Source: JAAYSA01 sp035367155
GTDB taxonomy: Bacteria > Bacillota_I > Bacilli_A > RFN20 > CAG-826
DNA length: 64,000 nucleotides
Direction of reading: 5' to 3'
NCBI GenBank assembly: GCA_035367155.1
Contig: DAOSJI010000001.1
Coordinates: forward strand, 62,001-126,000
Positions 7,523-16,627 of the stretch are shown here, one piece after another; position 1 is the first letter of the stretch, and every line of letters begins with the position of its first letter. The position numbers and the translations under genes were made by a program. Below the pieces are notes generated by a model. That model made no database searches. It saw only the letters and a list, made by a program, of their open reading frames with translations, and was not told where the DNA came from.

Positions 7523-10083
7523 ATGAAAAAGAAGATTAATCTAAGTGTTCATGAATTAGTTGATTTTGTTTTACGGTCAGGTGATATAGATGACCGAATT
7601 TTTAATCTTGCTTCAATGACAAGAGGTACTCATATTCATACATATTATCAACAACAGCAAAATGATGATTATAAATCTGAATATGCAGTAGAAGAAACTT
7701 TTAAAATTGGTAGCTTTGAAATTACTCTTCGCGGTTTTGCAGATGGTGTAATATTTAATAGCGGTAAAGTCATCGTTGAGGAAATAAAATCAACAAATAT
7801 AGATCTTGATGAATTCTTTCTTTCAAATAGTAATTGGCATTTAGGTCAAGCGCAGTGTTATGCTCTTATGATTGCTCATGAATTAGATTTAGAGATTATC
7901 AATATACACCTCGTTTATATTAACCAACTCGATGAAGAAAAAAAGACTCATAAGTACAGCTTTTTTACTAAAGAATTAGAAGAAATAGTAATGGGTTTTT
8001 TATCGGGTTTTCTCTCTTTTTATGACAATGTTTATAATCACAAAAGATTACGAAATAAAAGTGCTAAAAACCTTCCTTTTCCTTTTGAAAATAAAAGAAA
8101 TGGACAAGAGGAAATGCTTTTAGCAACAAAAGATATGCTTAAAAATGGTGGAATTACACTTATTGAAGCTCCTACTGGGATTGGTAAAACAATGGCAGTC
8201 TTATATCCTACTGCTAAAGAATTTTACCGCGAAAAATTAGAAAAAGTTTTCTATTTTACTGCTAAAGGAAGCACACAAAAAACCGTATATAATGCACTAG
8301 ATTCTCTTATTAAAGCAGGATTACATACAAAAGGTGTATTTATAACTGCAAAAGAAAAAATATGTGTTAATGAAACTGTAGCTTGTAACCCAGAAGAATG
8401 TCCATATACAAAAAACTATTACGGAAAATTAAAAGATATTCTTTTTGAAATGATAAATAACGATGATTTATTTGATAAAGAGACTATCTTAAAATATGCT
8501 CTAAAACATGCTGTTTGTCCTTTTGAACTTCAACTTGATATCTCACTTTTTGTTGATTATATAGTTGGCGATTATAACTATTTATTTGATCCAAATGCTT
8601 ATTTAAGACGCTTTTTTGATGATTATAATGACAATTATGTTTCTTTAATTGATGAAGCACATAATCTAGTAGAAAGGGTACGCGATAATTATAGTGTCCT
8701 CCTTGAATTTTACTCATTCTATACGGTTAAAAAGGAACTCCGTAGTTTTAGTAAAAGAAAATTTAAAACAACAATAAATAAAGTAATTGCCCAAGTTGAA
8801 TTACTTAAAGAACTTACTCCTGAAGAAGAAGGATCAATTAATGAAGTTCTAGTTGAATTACATAAAGCGCTTATTTCTTTTAACAATGCTGCTCAAACAT
8901 TTATTTATGAGTATACCGATCTTGTAAGTAAGACACTAAAAGATTTATATTTTGATGTATCTCGCTACTTAAAACTAAGTGAAATAAGTAGCGAAAATCT
9001 CGAAAGTTACGTGGTTTTTAAAGAAGGTATGTTACCTGCTCTTCGTATTTTATGTTTAGATCCAAGCTCCTATATTCGCGAAGGTTTACTAAAAACTCGT
9101 GGATCCCTTCTTTTTAGTGCGACACTAGGACCGCTCAATTTTTATAAAGATGTCCTTGGAATCGAAGAAAATGATACTGTTATAACTCTTCCTAACCCTT
9201 TTCCTAGGAAAAATTTACTTTTAATGATTGCAATCGATGTTGCGACAACATACAAAAAAAGAGAGGAAACATACGGAGAAGTAGCAGACTATATTTTAGC
9301 GGCGATCAGTGCAAAAGTTGGTAATTATCTTATTTATTGTCCAAGTTATGCTTATTTAGAAAATATTAAAAGTTATCTAGAAACAAAAGAGGATTATGAT
9401 TTAGTCGTTCAAACGAAAGATATGAACGATGAAGAACGAGTGAAATTTCTAAATTCATTCGTTGAAAATCCTTCTAGGTCGCTACTAGGCTTAACTGTAA
9501 TGGGAGGCATTTTTTCTGAAGGGATAGATCTACCTGATGATCGATTAATAGGTGTAATTATTATTGGAGTTGGTTTTCCTAGAATGGATGAAGATTTAGA
9601 TCGGATTTATGCTGCTTATCGCCGAAGATATGAAGGGAAAGGCTTTGCATACACCTATATTAATCCTGNNNNNNNNNNNNNNNNNNNNNNNNNNNNNNNN
9701 NNNNNNNNNNNNNNNNNNNNNNNNNNNNNNNNNNNNNNNNNNNNNNNNNNNNNNNNNNNNNNNNNNNNGCTTATCGCCGAAGATATGAAGGGAAAGGCTT
9801 TGCATACACCTATATTAATCCTGGTATAAACCGTGTCCTTCAAGCAATGGGTCGTCTCATTAGAAGTGAAACCGATCGAGGCTTTGTCCTTCTTATTGAT
9901 GAAAGGTACTTAGAAAACCCATATCGAACGATAATTCATAGCTATAACGGGCTAAGACACTATGTTGATAATCCCTCACATGTATATGAATTAACACATA
10001 AGTTTTTTGTTTCAATTGAAACAAGAGATAAAAAATGTGATAATGCTACTAACGAAAAAAAAGGAGGTCAATATGGCAACTAA
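7523..10083 (+). CDS. DinG/XPD-type DNA helicase with Cas4-like nuclease domain (split by assembly gap)
   Basis: This is one intact gene, interrupted only by a 100-N scaffold gap at 9669-9768. If the gap and one copy of the flanking 55-base duplicate are removed (7523-9668 joined to 9824-10083), the frame stays open and gives 801 residues. An N-terminal PD-(D/E)XK nuclease domain has D74, E87/K89 and Q109-x3-Y113. Then follow Walker A TGIGKT near 215, four cysteines of an iron-sulfur cluster (about 282-332), the DEAH box near 377 and, after the join, motif VI QAMGRLIRSETDRG. The family unwinds DNA 5' to 3' in repair. It has no ribosome site and its stop overlaps the lepA start. Confidence 0.88.
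9614..9668. repeat. 55-base duplicate, left copy
   Basis: These 55 bases are identical to 9769-9823 across the N gap. The length equals a common assembler k-mer, so the two contig ends most likely overlap here and the gap is false. Confidence 0.9.
9669..9768. other. Assembly gap of 100 N
   Basis: Exactly 100 unknown bases, the conventional size for a scaffold gap of unknown length. Both sides carry the same 55 bases, so the real distance is probably minus 55. Confidence 0.97.
9769..9823. repeat. 55-base duplicate, right copy
   Basis: Second copy of the contig-end overlap. Reading on from the left contig into the base after this copy keeps the helicase frame open into motif VI. Confidence 0.9.
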
Positions 10084-11881
10084 ACAAAAAAACATTCGTA
10101 ACTTTTCAATAATTGCCCATATTGACCATGGAAAATCAACTCTAGCAGATCGTCTAATTGAGGCAACTGGTAGAGTTGAAAAGCGTTTAATGAAAGATCA
10201 ACTTCTTGACACACTTTCCTTAGAAAGAGAACGTGGAATCACGATAAAATTAAACGCTGTTACACTTGAATATAAAGCAAAAGATGGTGAAACATACATT
10301 TTAAATCTAATTGATACTCCTGGGCATGTCGACTTTACTTATGAGGTAAGTAGAAGTCTTGCAGCATGTGAGGGTGCTCTTTTAGTTGTTGATGCTTCTC
10401 AAGGTGTAGAAGCTCAAACTCTTGCTAATGTATATTTAGCAGTTGATAATGATCTTTTTATTATTCCAATTATTAATAAGATTGACTTACCAAACGCAGA
10501 TATTGGGCATGTCAAGAGTGAAATTCGTAATCGGATTGGTCTAGATGCTGAAGATGCAATTGAAATTTCAGCTAAAAACGCGATTAATATTGAAGCCGTT
10601 TTAGAGGCAATAGTTCGTGAGATTCCTCCACCAAGCGGAAACGCAAAGGCACCTTTGAAAGCACTTATTTTTGATAGTTACTATGATCAATATCGTGGTG
10701 TTATTGTTTTAGCTCGTATTAAAGAGGGCACGATTAAAGTTGGTGATGAGATTCTACTCATGTCAACAAATAAAAAGTACATTGTTACCGAACTAGGTGT
10801 AAGAACGCCTGAAGAAGAAAAACGTAATTCTCTTGAAGCAGGAGAAGTTGGTTTTATTGCCGCTCAAATTAAAGATATTCGTGATATTCATTCTGGAGAA
10901 ACGATTACTTTAGCTTCCTCTCCCACAAGTGAGCCTCTTCCTGGTTATCGAAAGATTAACCCAATGGTTTTCTGCGGTTTGTATCCTACTGAAAGCAGTA
11001 AATACGGTGATCTGAAAGAAGCCTTAGAAAAATTAGCTCTTAATGATGCTAGTCTTCACTTTGAACCTGAAACTAGCCAAGCACTAGGTTTTGGCTTTAG
11101 ATGCGGCTTTTTAGGTCTTTTACATATGGATGTTGTTCAAGAACGTCTTGAACGAGAATATGATTTAGATCTAATTTTGACTGCGCCGAGTGTTATTTAT
11201 CATGTCTATTTAACAAGCGGCGAAAAACTAATAGTAGATAATCCTGCTAAACTTCCTAAAGTAATGCTAATTGATCGAATTGAAGAACCATTTGTTATTG
11301 CAGAAATTATGACTCCATCAGAATTTGTTGGTCCACTTATGGAGTTATGTCAGGATAAGCGAGGAATCTATGTTGCACTTGATCATTTTGATGATACAAG
11401 AATGATTTTAAAATATGAATTACCGCTTGCAGAAGTTGTTTATAATTTCTTTGATCGACTTAAGAGTGTTTCAAGAGGTTATGCTACGCTTGATTATACT
11501 TTTAGCGCATATCATGCTAGTAATTTAGTAAAAATGGACATATTACTAAACGGAGAAGTTGTCGATGCTCTTTCAACAATTGTCTATCGACCTACGGCAT
11601 TTAATCGTGGAATTGCAATTTGTCGTAAACTTAAAAAGATTATTCCGCGCCAGCAATTTGAAGTACCAATTCAAGCGGCAATTAACAATAAAGTAATTGC
11701 TAGAACTGACATAAAAGCGGTTCGAAAAGACGTTTTAGCTAAGTGCTATGGGGGAGATATTACAAGAAAACGTAAACTTCTAGAAAAACAAAAAGAAGGA
11801 AAGAAACGAATGAAGATGGTTGGTAGTGTTGAAATACCACAAGAAGCATTTATGAGTGTTCTTTCTATTGATGATGAATAA
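10073..11881 (+). CDS. lepA: Elongation factor 4 (LepA)
   Basis: LepA is a ribosome-dependent GTPase linked to back-translocation and 30S biogenesis. The 602 residues equal the family length. G1 is AHIDHGKST near residue 17, G3 DTPGHVDF near 80, G4 NKIDLP near 133, and the C-terminal LepA-specific domain contains FRCGFLGLLHMDVVQERL. The start at 10073 lies behind AAGGAGG, which is inside the end of the helicase gene; the overlap is 11 bases. Longer starts lack a ribosome site. Confidence 0.96.
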   Translation: MATKQKNIRNFSIIAHIDHGKSTLADRLIEATGRVEKRLMKDQLLDTLSLERERGITIKLNAVTLEYKAKDGETYILNLIDTPGHVDFTYEVSRSLAACEGALLVVDASQGVEAQTLANVYLAVDNDLFIIPIINKIDLPNADIGHVKSEIRNRIGLDAEDAIEISAKNAINIEAVLEAIVREIPPPSGNAKAPLKALIFDSYYDQYRGVIVLARIKEGTIKVGDEILLMSTNKKYIVTELGVRTPEEEKRNSLEAGEVGFIAAQIKDIRDIHSGETITLASSPTSEPLPGYRKINPMVFCGLYPTESSKYGDLKEALEKLALNDASLHFEPETSQALGFGFRCGFLGLLHMDVVQERLEREYDLDLILTAPSVIYHVYLTSGEKLIVDNPAKLPKVMLIDRIEEPFVIAEIMTPSEFVGPLMELCQDKRGIYVALDHFDDTRMILKYELPLAEVVYNFFDRLKSVSRGYATLDYTFSAYHASNLVKMDILLNGEVVDALSTIVYRPTAFNRGIAICRKLKKIIPRQQFEVPIQAAINNKVIARTDIKAVRKDVLAKCYGGDITRKRKLLEKQKEGKKRMKMVGSVEIPQEAFMSVLSIDDE

Positions 11882-11908
11882 AAAAACAAACATAGCAATC
11901 GGCGAATT

Positions 11909-11934
11909 AGTATATAATTAGTAATTAAATAGTT
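11909..11934 (+). repeat. 11-bp phased AGTA repeat, site 2 (after lepA)
   Basis: AGTA at 11909 and 11920 and AGTT at 11931 are exactly 11 bases apart, on the sense strand of lepA, starting 28 bases after its stop. Confidence 0.55.
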
Positions 11935-11960
11935 TTAACTGTAGAACTTTACCAATTTAA

Positions 11961-11969
11961 TGGTAAAAT
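11961..11969 (+). promoter_or_regulatory. Extended -10 promoter of the Fic-like gene
   Basis: TGG followed by TAAAAT at 11964-11969 forms an extended -10. A second possible -10, TATAAT, lies at 11913-11918 inside the phased repeat. No convincing -35 is seen for either. Confidence 0.4.
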
Positions 11970-11992
11970 AACTATGTATACGAGGTGAGAAT

Positions 11993-13483
11993 ATGAGAAG
12001 AGTTAATAGAGGAGAGTATTTTAGTAACGACAAATACGCGACTAAAAATCAGGTTACTCGAGAACTTGGTACCGCATTAATTAGTGACATATGGAACGAA
12101 ATTTTAACATATCGTGCTCAATTTAAGACACTTTTAACTCTAAGAACGGTTGAAAAAAACCGTCTTAGTGTTGTTTTAACACCAAAAATTAGTGATAAAA
12201 TTGCTCAGATTGAAAGAAGTTTAACGCGTCTCATGCGCGATTTTGCTCTTTTCTCACAAGATCATAACCAATTAACACAGCTTCGTGTTACTCAAGCAGA
12301 AGCCATCGTTTCGCAAATTGCAGACAAATATCAAATCCAAGTTGAACCACGCTTTTATGCTCAACTTGTTAGTGGCCATGTAAGTGCTATTAGTGCCCAA
12401 GAAATAATTCTTGTTAATTATCACCGTGCTCTTACTCACTTATTAAAAAACACAAATATTCCGCTTGATGTAAATTATGTTGAAGCATTAAGTGCCCTAT
12501 TTAATGGTAATGATCAACATTTATATCGAAAAACAGAAACTGGCGTTTCTAAGGCCACAATTAATCCAATTCAACTCTTTGTACCTGTAAATCAAATTCA
12601 TGATTCTTTAGATGATTTACTCGCCTTTATTCAATCAAGCAGTGCACCAATGTTTGTAAAGTTTGTCGCTGTTTATTACTATTTTGACTACATTAAACCC
12701 TTTGAATACTATAGCGAAGAACTTGCCGTTTTATTTGCTAAAGGTTTTCTACAAACGCATGATCTTCAAGAACTCGCGGTCTTTTTAAATCTAGAAACTG
12801 TTTTAGCTAAAAATTATGCACAAATTCAAGAAGTAATGTATGAAGTTAAAATGACGAATGACCTTACATATTTAGTTGATTATATGACTGATTTATGTGC
12901 TTTGATTATTGAAGAACTTAATGAATCAATCTTTCAAATTAAGCGTCGACCAATTATTGAAGAACAATATAGTCTTAAAGAAGAAAAAGCTGTCGAAGAT
13001 CTTTTAAAAGAAGAGGCTCCACTTGAAATTACTGTTGCTAACGGAGAAAGTGCACCGTTAAAGCCGGAAGAATTAAAAGAACCTGACTTTGTTCCCTTTA
13101 AAGTGGCTGAAGATGTAAATCCAACTTATAAGGTTGAAGAACAAGTAAAAGATTTTAGTCCTGATGCACGGCAAAAAATTGAAACTAAACTAGAAATTGC
13201 AATTGAATCGCTCCCAGTTGGCTTAACCGAACATGACGCTCAAAAAATCGAACGACATTTAATGGAAATGGATCCAAGTTTATCTCGTGCGGAAGCCTAT
13301 TTTTATGCCCGTCACTGTACAATGGGAAAATATTATACAATTTCGCAATTTAAAAACGAAATTGGCTGTGCATATGAGACAGCAAGAACTTCAATGGAAC
13401 ATCTAGCAGCAAGCGGATATTACCGTAAAGAAAAGTTTAAAAACAAATTCATTTACACACCAATCCGCCTAAAGAATAAATAG
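11993..13483 (+). CDS. Degenerate Fic-fold protein with C-terminal winged helix
   Basis: The 496 residues follow the layout of Fic proteins: an N-terminal helical region, the segment LYRKTETGV and HDSLDDLLAFI before the core, and then the position of the catalytic loop near residue 240. There the usual HPFxDGNGR is replaced by KPFEYYSEEL, so the catalytic histidine and the ATP-binding GNGR are lost and AMP transfer is not expected. Residues 310-400 are a charged linker. Residues 440-496 (TISQFKNEIGCAYETARTS) look like a winged helix for DNA binding. GAGGTGAG precedes the ATG. It may act as a regulator; this is inference. Confidence 0.7.
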   Translation: MRRVNRGEYFSNDKYATKNQVTRELGTALISDIWNEILTYRAQFKTLLTLRTVEKNRLSVVLTPKISDKIAQIERSLTRLMRDFALFSQDHNQLTQLRVTQAEAIVSQIADKYQIQVEPRFYAQLVSGHVSAISAQEIILVNYHRALTHLLKNTNIPLDVNYVEALSALFNGNDQHLYRKTETGVSKATINPIQLFVPVNQIHDSLDDLLAFIQSSSAPMFVKFVAVYYYFDYIKPFEYYSEELAVLFAKGFLQTHDLQELAVFLNLETVLAKNYAQIQEVMYEVKMTNDLTYLVDYMTDLCALIIEELNESIFQIKRRPIIEEQYSLKEEKAVEDLLKEEAPLEITVANGESAPLKPEELKEPDFVPFKVAEDVNPTYKVEEQVKDFSPDARQKIETKLEIAIESLPVGLTEHDAQKIERHLMEMDPSLSRAEAYFYARHCTMGKYYTISQFKNEIGCAYETARTSMEHLAASGYYRKEKFKNKFIYTPIRLKNK

Positions 13484-13497
13484 AAAGAGAGCATATT

Positions 13498-13728
13498 ATG
13501 AATCCTTTTGTTATATTAATACTCATTATTCTCTTTTTTGGAGCAATCGCTCTCCTTGTTTTTCTTCTTCGTAAATTCGTACCAGGAATTAAAGAAAAAG
13601 ATGGAGTTATTGATGAAGAAACAGCAGTTCATGAAGAACTACAACGTGTTTTAGAACCAATTGAGGATGAAGAAACACAAATCGAAATGGCTAAATTTCA
13701 CGAAGAAGCCAATAAAAAAGATGAATAG
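13498..13728 (+). CDS. Small single-pass membrane protein
   Basis: I do not recognise this 76-residue protein. Residues 3-25 are one strong transmembrane segment rich in Ile, Leu and Phe. The rest is hydrophilic and acidic (about 30-76) and would face the cytoplasm. It lies 14 bases after the Fic-like gene and overlaps hemW by eight bases, so the three are probably one transcript. AGAGAG upstream of the ATG can serve as ribosome site. No function is assigned. Confidence 0.7.
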   Translation: MNPFVILILIILFFGAIALLVFLLRKFVPGIKEKDGVIDEETAVHEELQRVLEPIEDEETQIEMAKFHEEANKKDE

Positions 13729-14800
13729 TCTTTATGTTCATCTCCCTTTTTGTAAATCGCTTTGTCACTACTGTGATTTTATAAAATTTGTCTATCAAGA
13801 AAAATGGATTAAACCATACCTAGAAGCGCTCAAAAGAGATCTTGAGCGTTTTTTTCCTACTTCTTTAGCAACAATTTATCTAGGCGGCGGAACGCCAACT
13901 TGTCTAGAGCTAGAGGAACTTGAAAGTTTATTAGTTTTACTGAGTAAATATTCAAAAGGTGTTAAAGAATATACTTGCGAAGCAAATGTAGAAACTCTAA
14001 CAAAAGAAAAATTACTTCTTTTACGCCGTTACGGCGTTAATCGCCTGAGTTTAGGAGTCCAAACCTTTAATGATGAAATATTAAAAAAAATCGGACGCCG
14101 TCATAGTAAAAAAGATGTATATCAGGCGATTAAATTAGCAAAAGAGGTAGGTTTTAAAAATATTAGTATTGATCTAATCTACGGGCTTCCTAAGCAAACT
14201 TTAGAAGATGTTAAGTGTGATTTAAAAGAGGCCACCAAACTAGATATCGAACATATTTCTTATTATTCACTTTTAATTTGTCCAAATACAGTTGCTCATC
14301 TTTCCTCATGGGAAGAAGCTGGTGAAGATAAAGAAGCAGCGATGTATGAATTAATTTTAAATACACTTGAAAAGAATGGATTTATGCGCTACGAAGTTAG
14401 TAATTTTTCTAAACCTGGTTTTGAATCACTTCATAATTTAACATATTGGGAAAATAGAGAATATTACGGGGTAGGGTATGGGGCAAGTGGTTACTTAAAC
14501 CGTGTCCGCTATAGCATTGGCGGTAGTTTTTCATCTTATTTAAATGGAAAAGCAGAAATACAAGAAGAAATAATTGATGATGCTACATATCGAGATGAAT
14601 ATTTGATGCTAAACCTTAGATTAACTAAAGGCTTTTTATTAAGTGATTATGAAAATAAAATAAAAGAACCTTTTCCTCTTAATAGCCAAATAGTTACTAG
14701 ATTAATAAGCGAAGGCTTTCTTAAAATAGAAAACGGGCGCGTATCATGCACGCGTGAAAGTTTAATAAAACTTGATTATATTCTTCGAAAAATCATTTAA
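13721..14800 (+). CDS. hemW: Radical SAM protein HemW
   Basis: HemW is a heme-binding radical SAM protein related to coproporphyrinogen dehydrogenase and thought to deliver heme. The 359 residues have the CKSLCHYCDF cluster motif near residue 11 (three cysteines followed by DF, as in HemW and not the CxC of the true dehydrogenase), the SAM-binding YLGGGTPT near 56, and the HemW-diagnostic HNLTYW near 227. The start at 13721 overlaps the preceding small gene. In Bacillus hemW also lies between lepA and hrcA. Confidence 0.92.
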   Translation: MNSLYVHLPFCKSLCHYCDFIKFVYQEKWIKPYLEALKRDLERFFPTSLATIYLGGGTPTCLELEELESLLVLLSKYSKGVKEYTCEANVETLTKEKLLLLRRYGVNRLSLGVQTFNDEILKKIGRRHSKKDVYQAIKLAKEVGFKNISIDLIYGLPKQTLEDVKCDLKEATKLDIEHISYYSLLICPNTVAHLSSWEEAGEDKEAAMYELILNTLEKNGFMRYEVSNFSKPGFESLHNLTYWENREYYGVGYGASGYLNRVRYSIGGSFSSYLNGKAEIQEEIIDDATYRDEYLMLNLRLTKGFLLSDYENKIKEPFPLNSQIVTRLISEGFLKIENGRVSCTRESLIKLDYILRKII

Positions 14801-14835
14801 ATAAAAGAAAATAATTATTATTAGTTAAAACAAAG

Positions 14836-14860
14836 AAAGCGATGATAAAATCGCTTTTTT
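14836..14860 (+). terminator. Terminator after hemW
   Basis: AAAGCGAT, GATAAA loop, ATCGCTTT and a T run. It closes the transcript before the heat-shock promoter. Confidence 0.88.
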
Positions 14861-14897
14861 AGTTTTTTTATAACAAAAAGATAAAATTTTGCACTTT

Positions 14898-14924
14898 TTG
14901 GCACTTAAAGGTTGACACTGCCAA
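14898..14924. promoter_or_regulatory. CIRCE operator 1 (imperfect)
   Basis: TTGGCACTT, nine bases, CACTGCCAA. Seven of nine arm positions pair. It covers the -35 box of the hrcA promoter and fits the HrcA-binding CIRCE element TTAGCACTC-N9-GAGTGCTAA. Confidence 0.75.
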
Positions 14925-14939
14925 AACTATGAGTATAAT
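14912..14939 (+). promoter_or_regulatory. Promoter of the hrcA-grpE-dnaK-dnaJ operon
   Basis: A perfect TTGACA at 14912-14917 and a perfect TATAAT at 14934-14939 are 16 bases apart. CIRCE-like sites lie on both sides. Confidence 0.9.
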
Positions 14940-14943
14940 AGAG

Positions 14944-14970
14944 TTAGCACTTAAAGTTAGCAAGTGCCAA
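14944..14970. promoter_or_regulatory. CIRCE operator 2
   Basis: TTAGCACTT, nine bases, AAGTGCCAA, very close to the CIRCE consensus. It covers the predicted transcription start and ends just before the ribosome site of hrcA, the standard place for HrcA repression. Confidence 0.92.
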
Positions 14971-14984
14971 AAAGGAGGTAAATG

Positions 14985-16001
14985 ATGCAACTAAGAAGGC
15001 GAGAACTAATCTTAAAATATACGGTTGAACATTTTGTTAAGACCGCAGTTCCGGTTGGTTCAAATACTCTTTTAGAACATTTTAAACTTCCTTATAGCAG
15101 TGCGACAATTCGTGCTGAAATGAATGCGCTAGAAGAAGCAGGTTTTTTAGAAAAAACACATACTTCAAGTGGCAGAGTACCTAGTAGTAAAGGCTATGAG
15201 TATTACATCGAACATCTTCGCAGTAAGGAAATTGATGAAAACTTAAAGCGCCAAGTACAAACATTAATTGATGCAAAAACAAAATCAATTGATGAGGTAA
15301 TTCGGGCAAGTTGTGAAATCCTTTCACATATGACGAATCTAGCTAGTGTTGTTCTTGGTCCAAGTGCTCAAGATGAAACACTAAAATCAATTCAAGTCGT
15401 CCCTCTTACCAATCGAAGCGCGACTGCAGTCTTTATTACCGATCAAGGCTATGTTGAACATAAGACATTTCTATTACCAGAGGAAACTTCCTTTAAAGAT
15501 CTAGGTAAAGTAGTCGATACCTTTAACGAACGTCTTCAAGGTACTAAAATTTGTGATGTAATCGCAAAAATGGAGAATTTACGTCCGCTTTTAAGTGATT
15601 ATGTTATTGAAACACAAGTAATCTATGATGCTTTTACGGAAGCCTTTGTTCGCTACGCAAAAGATCGGCTTAGTTTATACGGCAAAGAAAGTTTACTTGA
15701 ACAACCAGAATTTATTAATGATGCTGAAAAGATTCGAAAACTTATCTCAATCCTTGATGATCCTGAGAAAATTAAAAATCTTGCCGCCCACGAAGGCGAC
15801 TTTGCCATTAACATCGGTGAAGGTGAGGGCGAACTTAGTATCATTAGCTCAACATTTAAGATTCCAGGTCATAAAGAAGGGCAAATTGCCCTCGTGGGCC
15901 CTAAACGTATGGATTATGCTCTTGTCGTTAATGCTCTAGAATATGTGACCGACGCCTTAGAAACTTATTTTGAAAGAGAAAGTGAGATAAAAGATGAATA
16001 A
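14985..16001 (+). CDS. hrcA: Heat-inducible transcription repressor HrcA
   Basis: HrcA binds CIRCE and represses the chaperone operon until heat draws it away from GroEL. The 338-residue protein has an N-terminal winged helix (SSATIRAEMNALEEAGFLEKTHTSSGRVPS, residues about 37-66) and the GAF-like core and dimerisation regions behind it. GGAGG lies five bases before the ATG at 14985; an ATG three bases earlier is also possible. The first gene of the operon, it overlaps grpE by eight bases. Confidence 0.96.
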   Translation: MQLRRRELILKYTVEHFVKTAVPVGSNTLLEHFKLPYSSATIRAEMNALEEAGFLEKTHTSSGRVPSSKGYEYYIEHLRSKEIDENLKRQVQTLIDAKTKSIDEVIRASCEILSHMTNLASVVLGPSAQDETLKSIQVVPLTNRSATAVFITDQGYVEHKTFLLPEETSFKDLGKVVDTFNERLQGTKICDVIAKMENLRPLLSDYVIETQVIYDAFTEAFVRYAKDRLSLYGKESLLEQPEFINDAEKIRKLISILDDPEKIKNLAAHEGDFAINIGEGEGELSIISSTFKIPGHKEGQIALVGPKRMDYALVVNALEYVTDALETYFERESEIKDE

Positions 16002-16587
16002 AAACGAAGAACTAAAAACTAAAGAAGAAATACTAGAAGAAAAGTCTGAAGATGTAAAGCTTTCAAGAAAAGAAAAAAAGAAGTTATCAAAAGTTGAAGA
16101 ACTAAAGCTTGAAGCAAAGATGTGGGAAGATAAATATTACCGTGCTCTTGCAGATATGGATAATACAAGAAAGCAAAACGAAAAAGATCGCGCGGACTTT
16201 CTTAAGTATCGTACGATGGGTTTTATTGATAATCTGCTTCTAGTTTTAGATGGATTCAATCATGCAATCTCAATTGAACAAGATGATCCAACAGTAAAAA
16301 ACTACTTAATTGGTTTTACCTACATTTATAATCAATTAATTGAAATCTTAAAAGCTGAAGGCGTAAAAGAGATTAATCCTAAAGTTGGTCAACTCTTCGA
16401 TGCAACTAAAATGCATGCGCTAGATGTAGAATTTAGCGATGACATAAAACCAAACCATATTATTAGAATTATCTCACGTGGTTATCTTCTCCACGATAGG
16501 ATGATTAGACCTGCTAGAGTAGTCGTCGCGACTAATAAAAAAGAAGAAAATGAAAAGAAAGAAGAAGTTAACAATCTTGATGCCTAA
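15994..16587 (+). CDS. grpE: Nucleotide exchange factor GrpE
   Basis: GrpE releases ADP from DnaK. The 197 residues have a long charged N-terminal coiled coil (about 1-60), the dimerisation helices with YYRALADMDNTRKQNEKDR, and the beta domain near the end with FDATKMHALDVE and RMIRPARVVVA, the region that touches DnaK. The charged tail after residue 180 is lysine and glutamate rich. It overlaps hrcA and is followed by dnaK after 40 bases. Confidence 0.95.
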   Translation: MNKNEELKTKEEILEEKSEDVKLSRKEKKKLSKVEELKLEAKMWEDKYYRALADMDNTRKQNEKDRADFLKYRTMGFIDNLLLVLDGFNHAISIEQDDPTVKNYLIGFTYIYNQLIEILKAEGVKEINPKVGQLFDATKMHALDVEFSDDIKPNHIIRIISRGYLLHDRMIRPARVVVATNKKEENEKKEEVNNLDA

Positions 16588-16627
16588 GGCATTAAGAAAA
16601 TATACATACAAAGGAGAAATATAGATT

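Noticed and set aside
9596..9843. Minus-strand frames crossing the N gap
   Set aside because: They contain mostly unknown residues and lie opposite the helicase.
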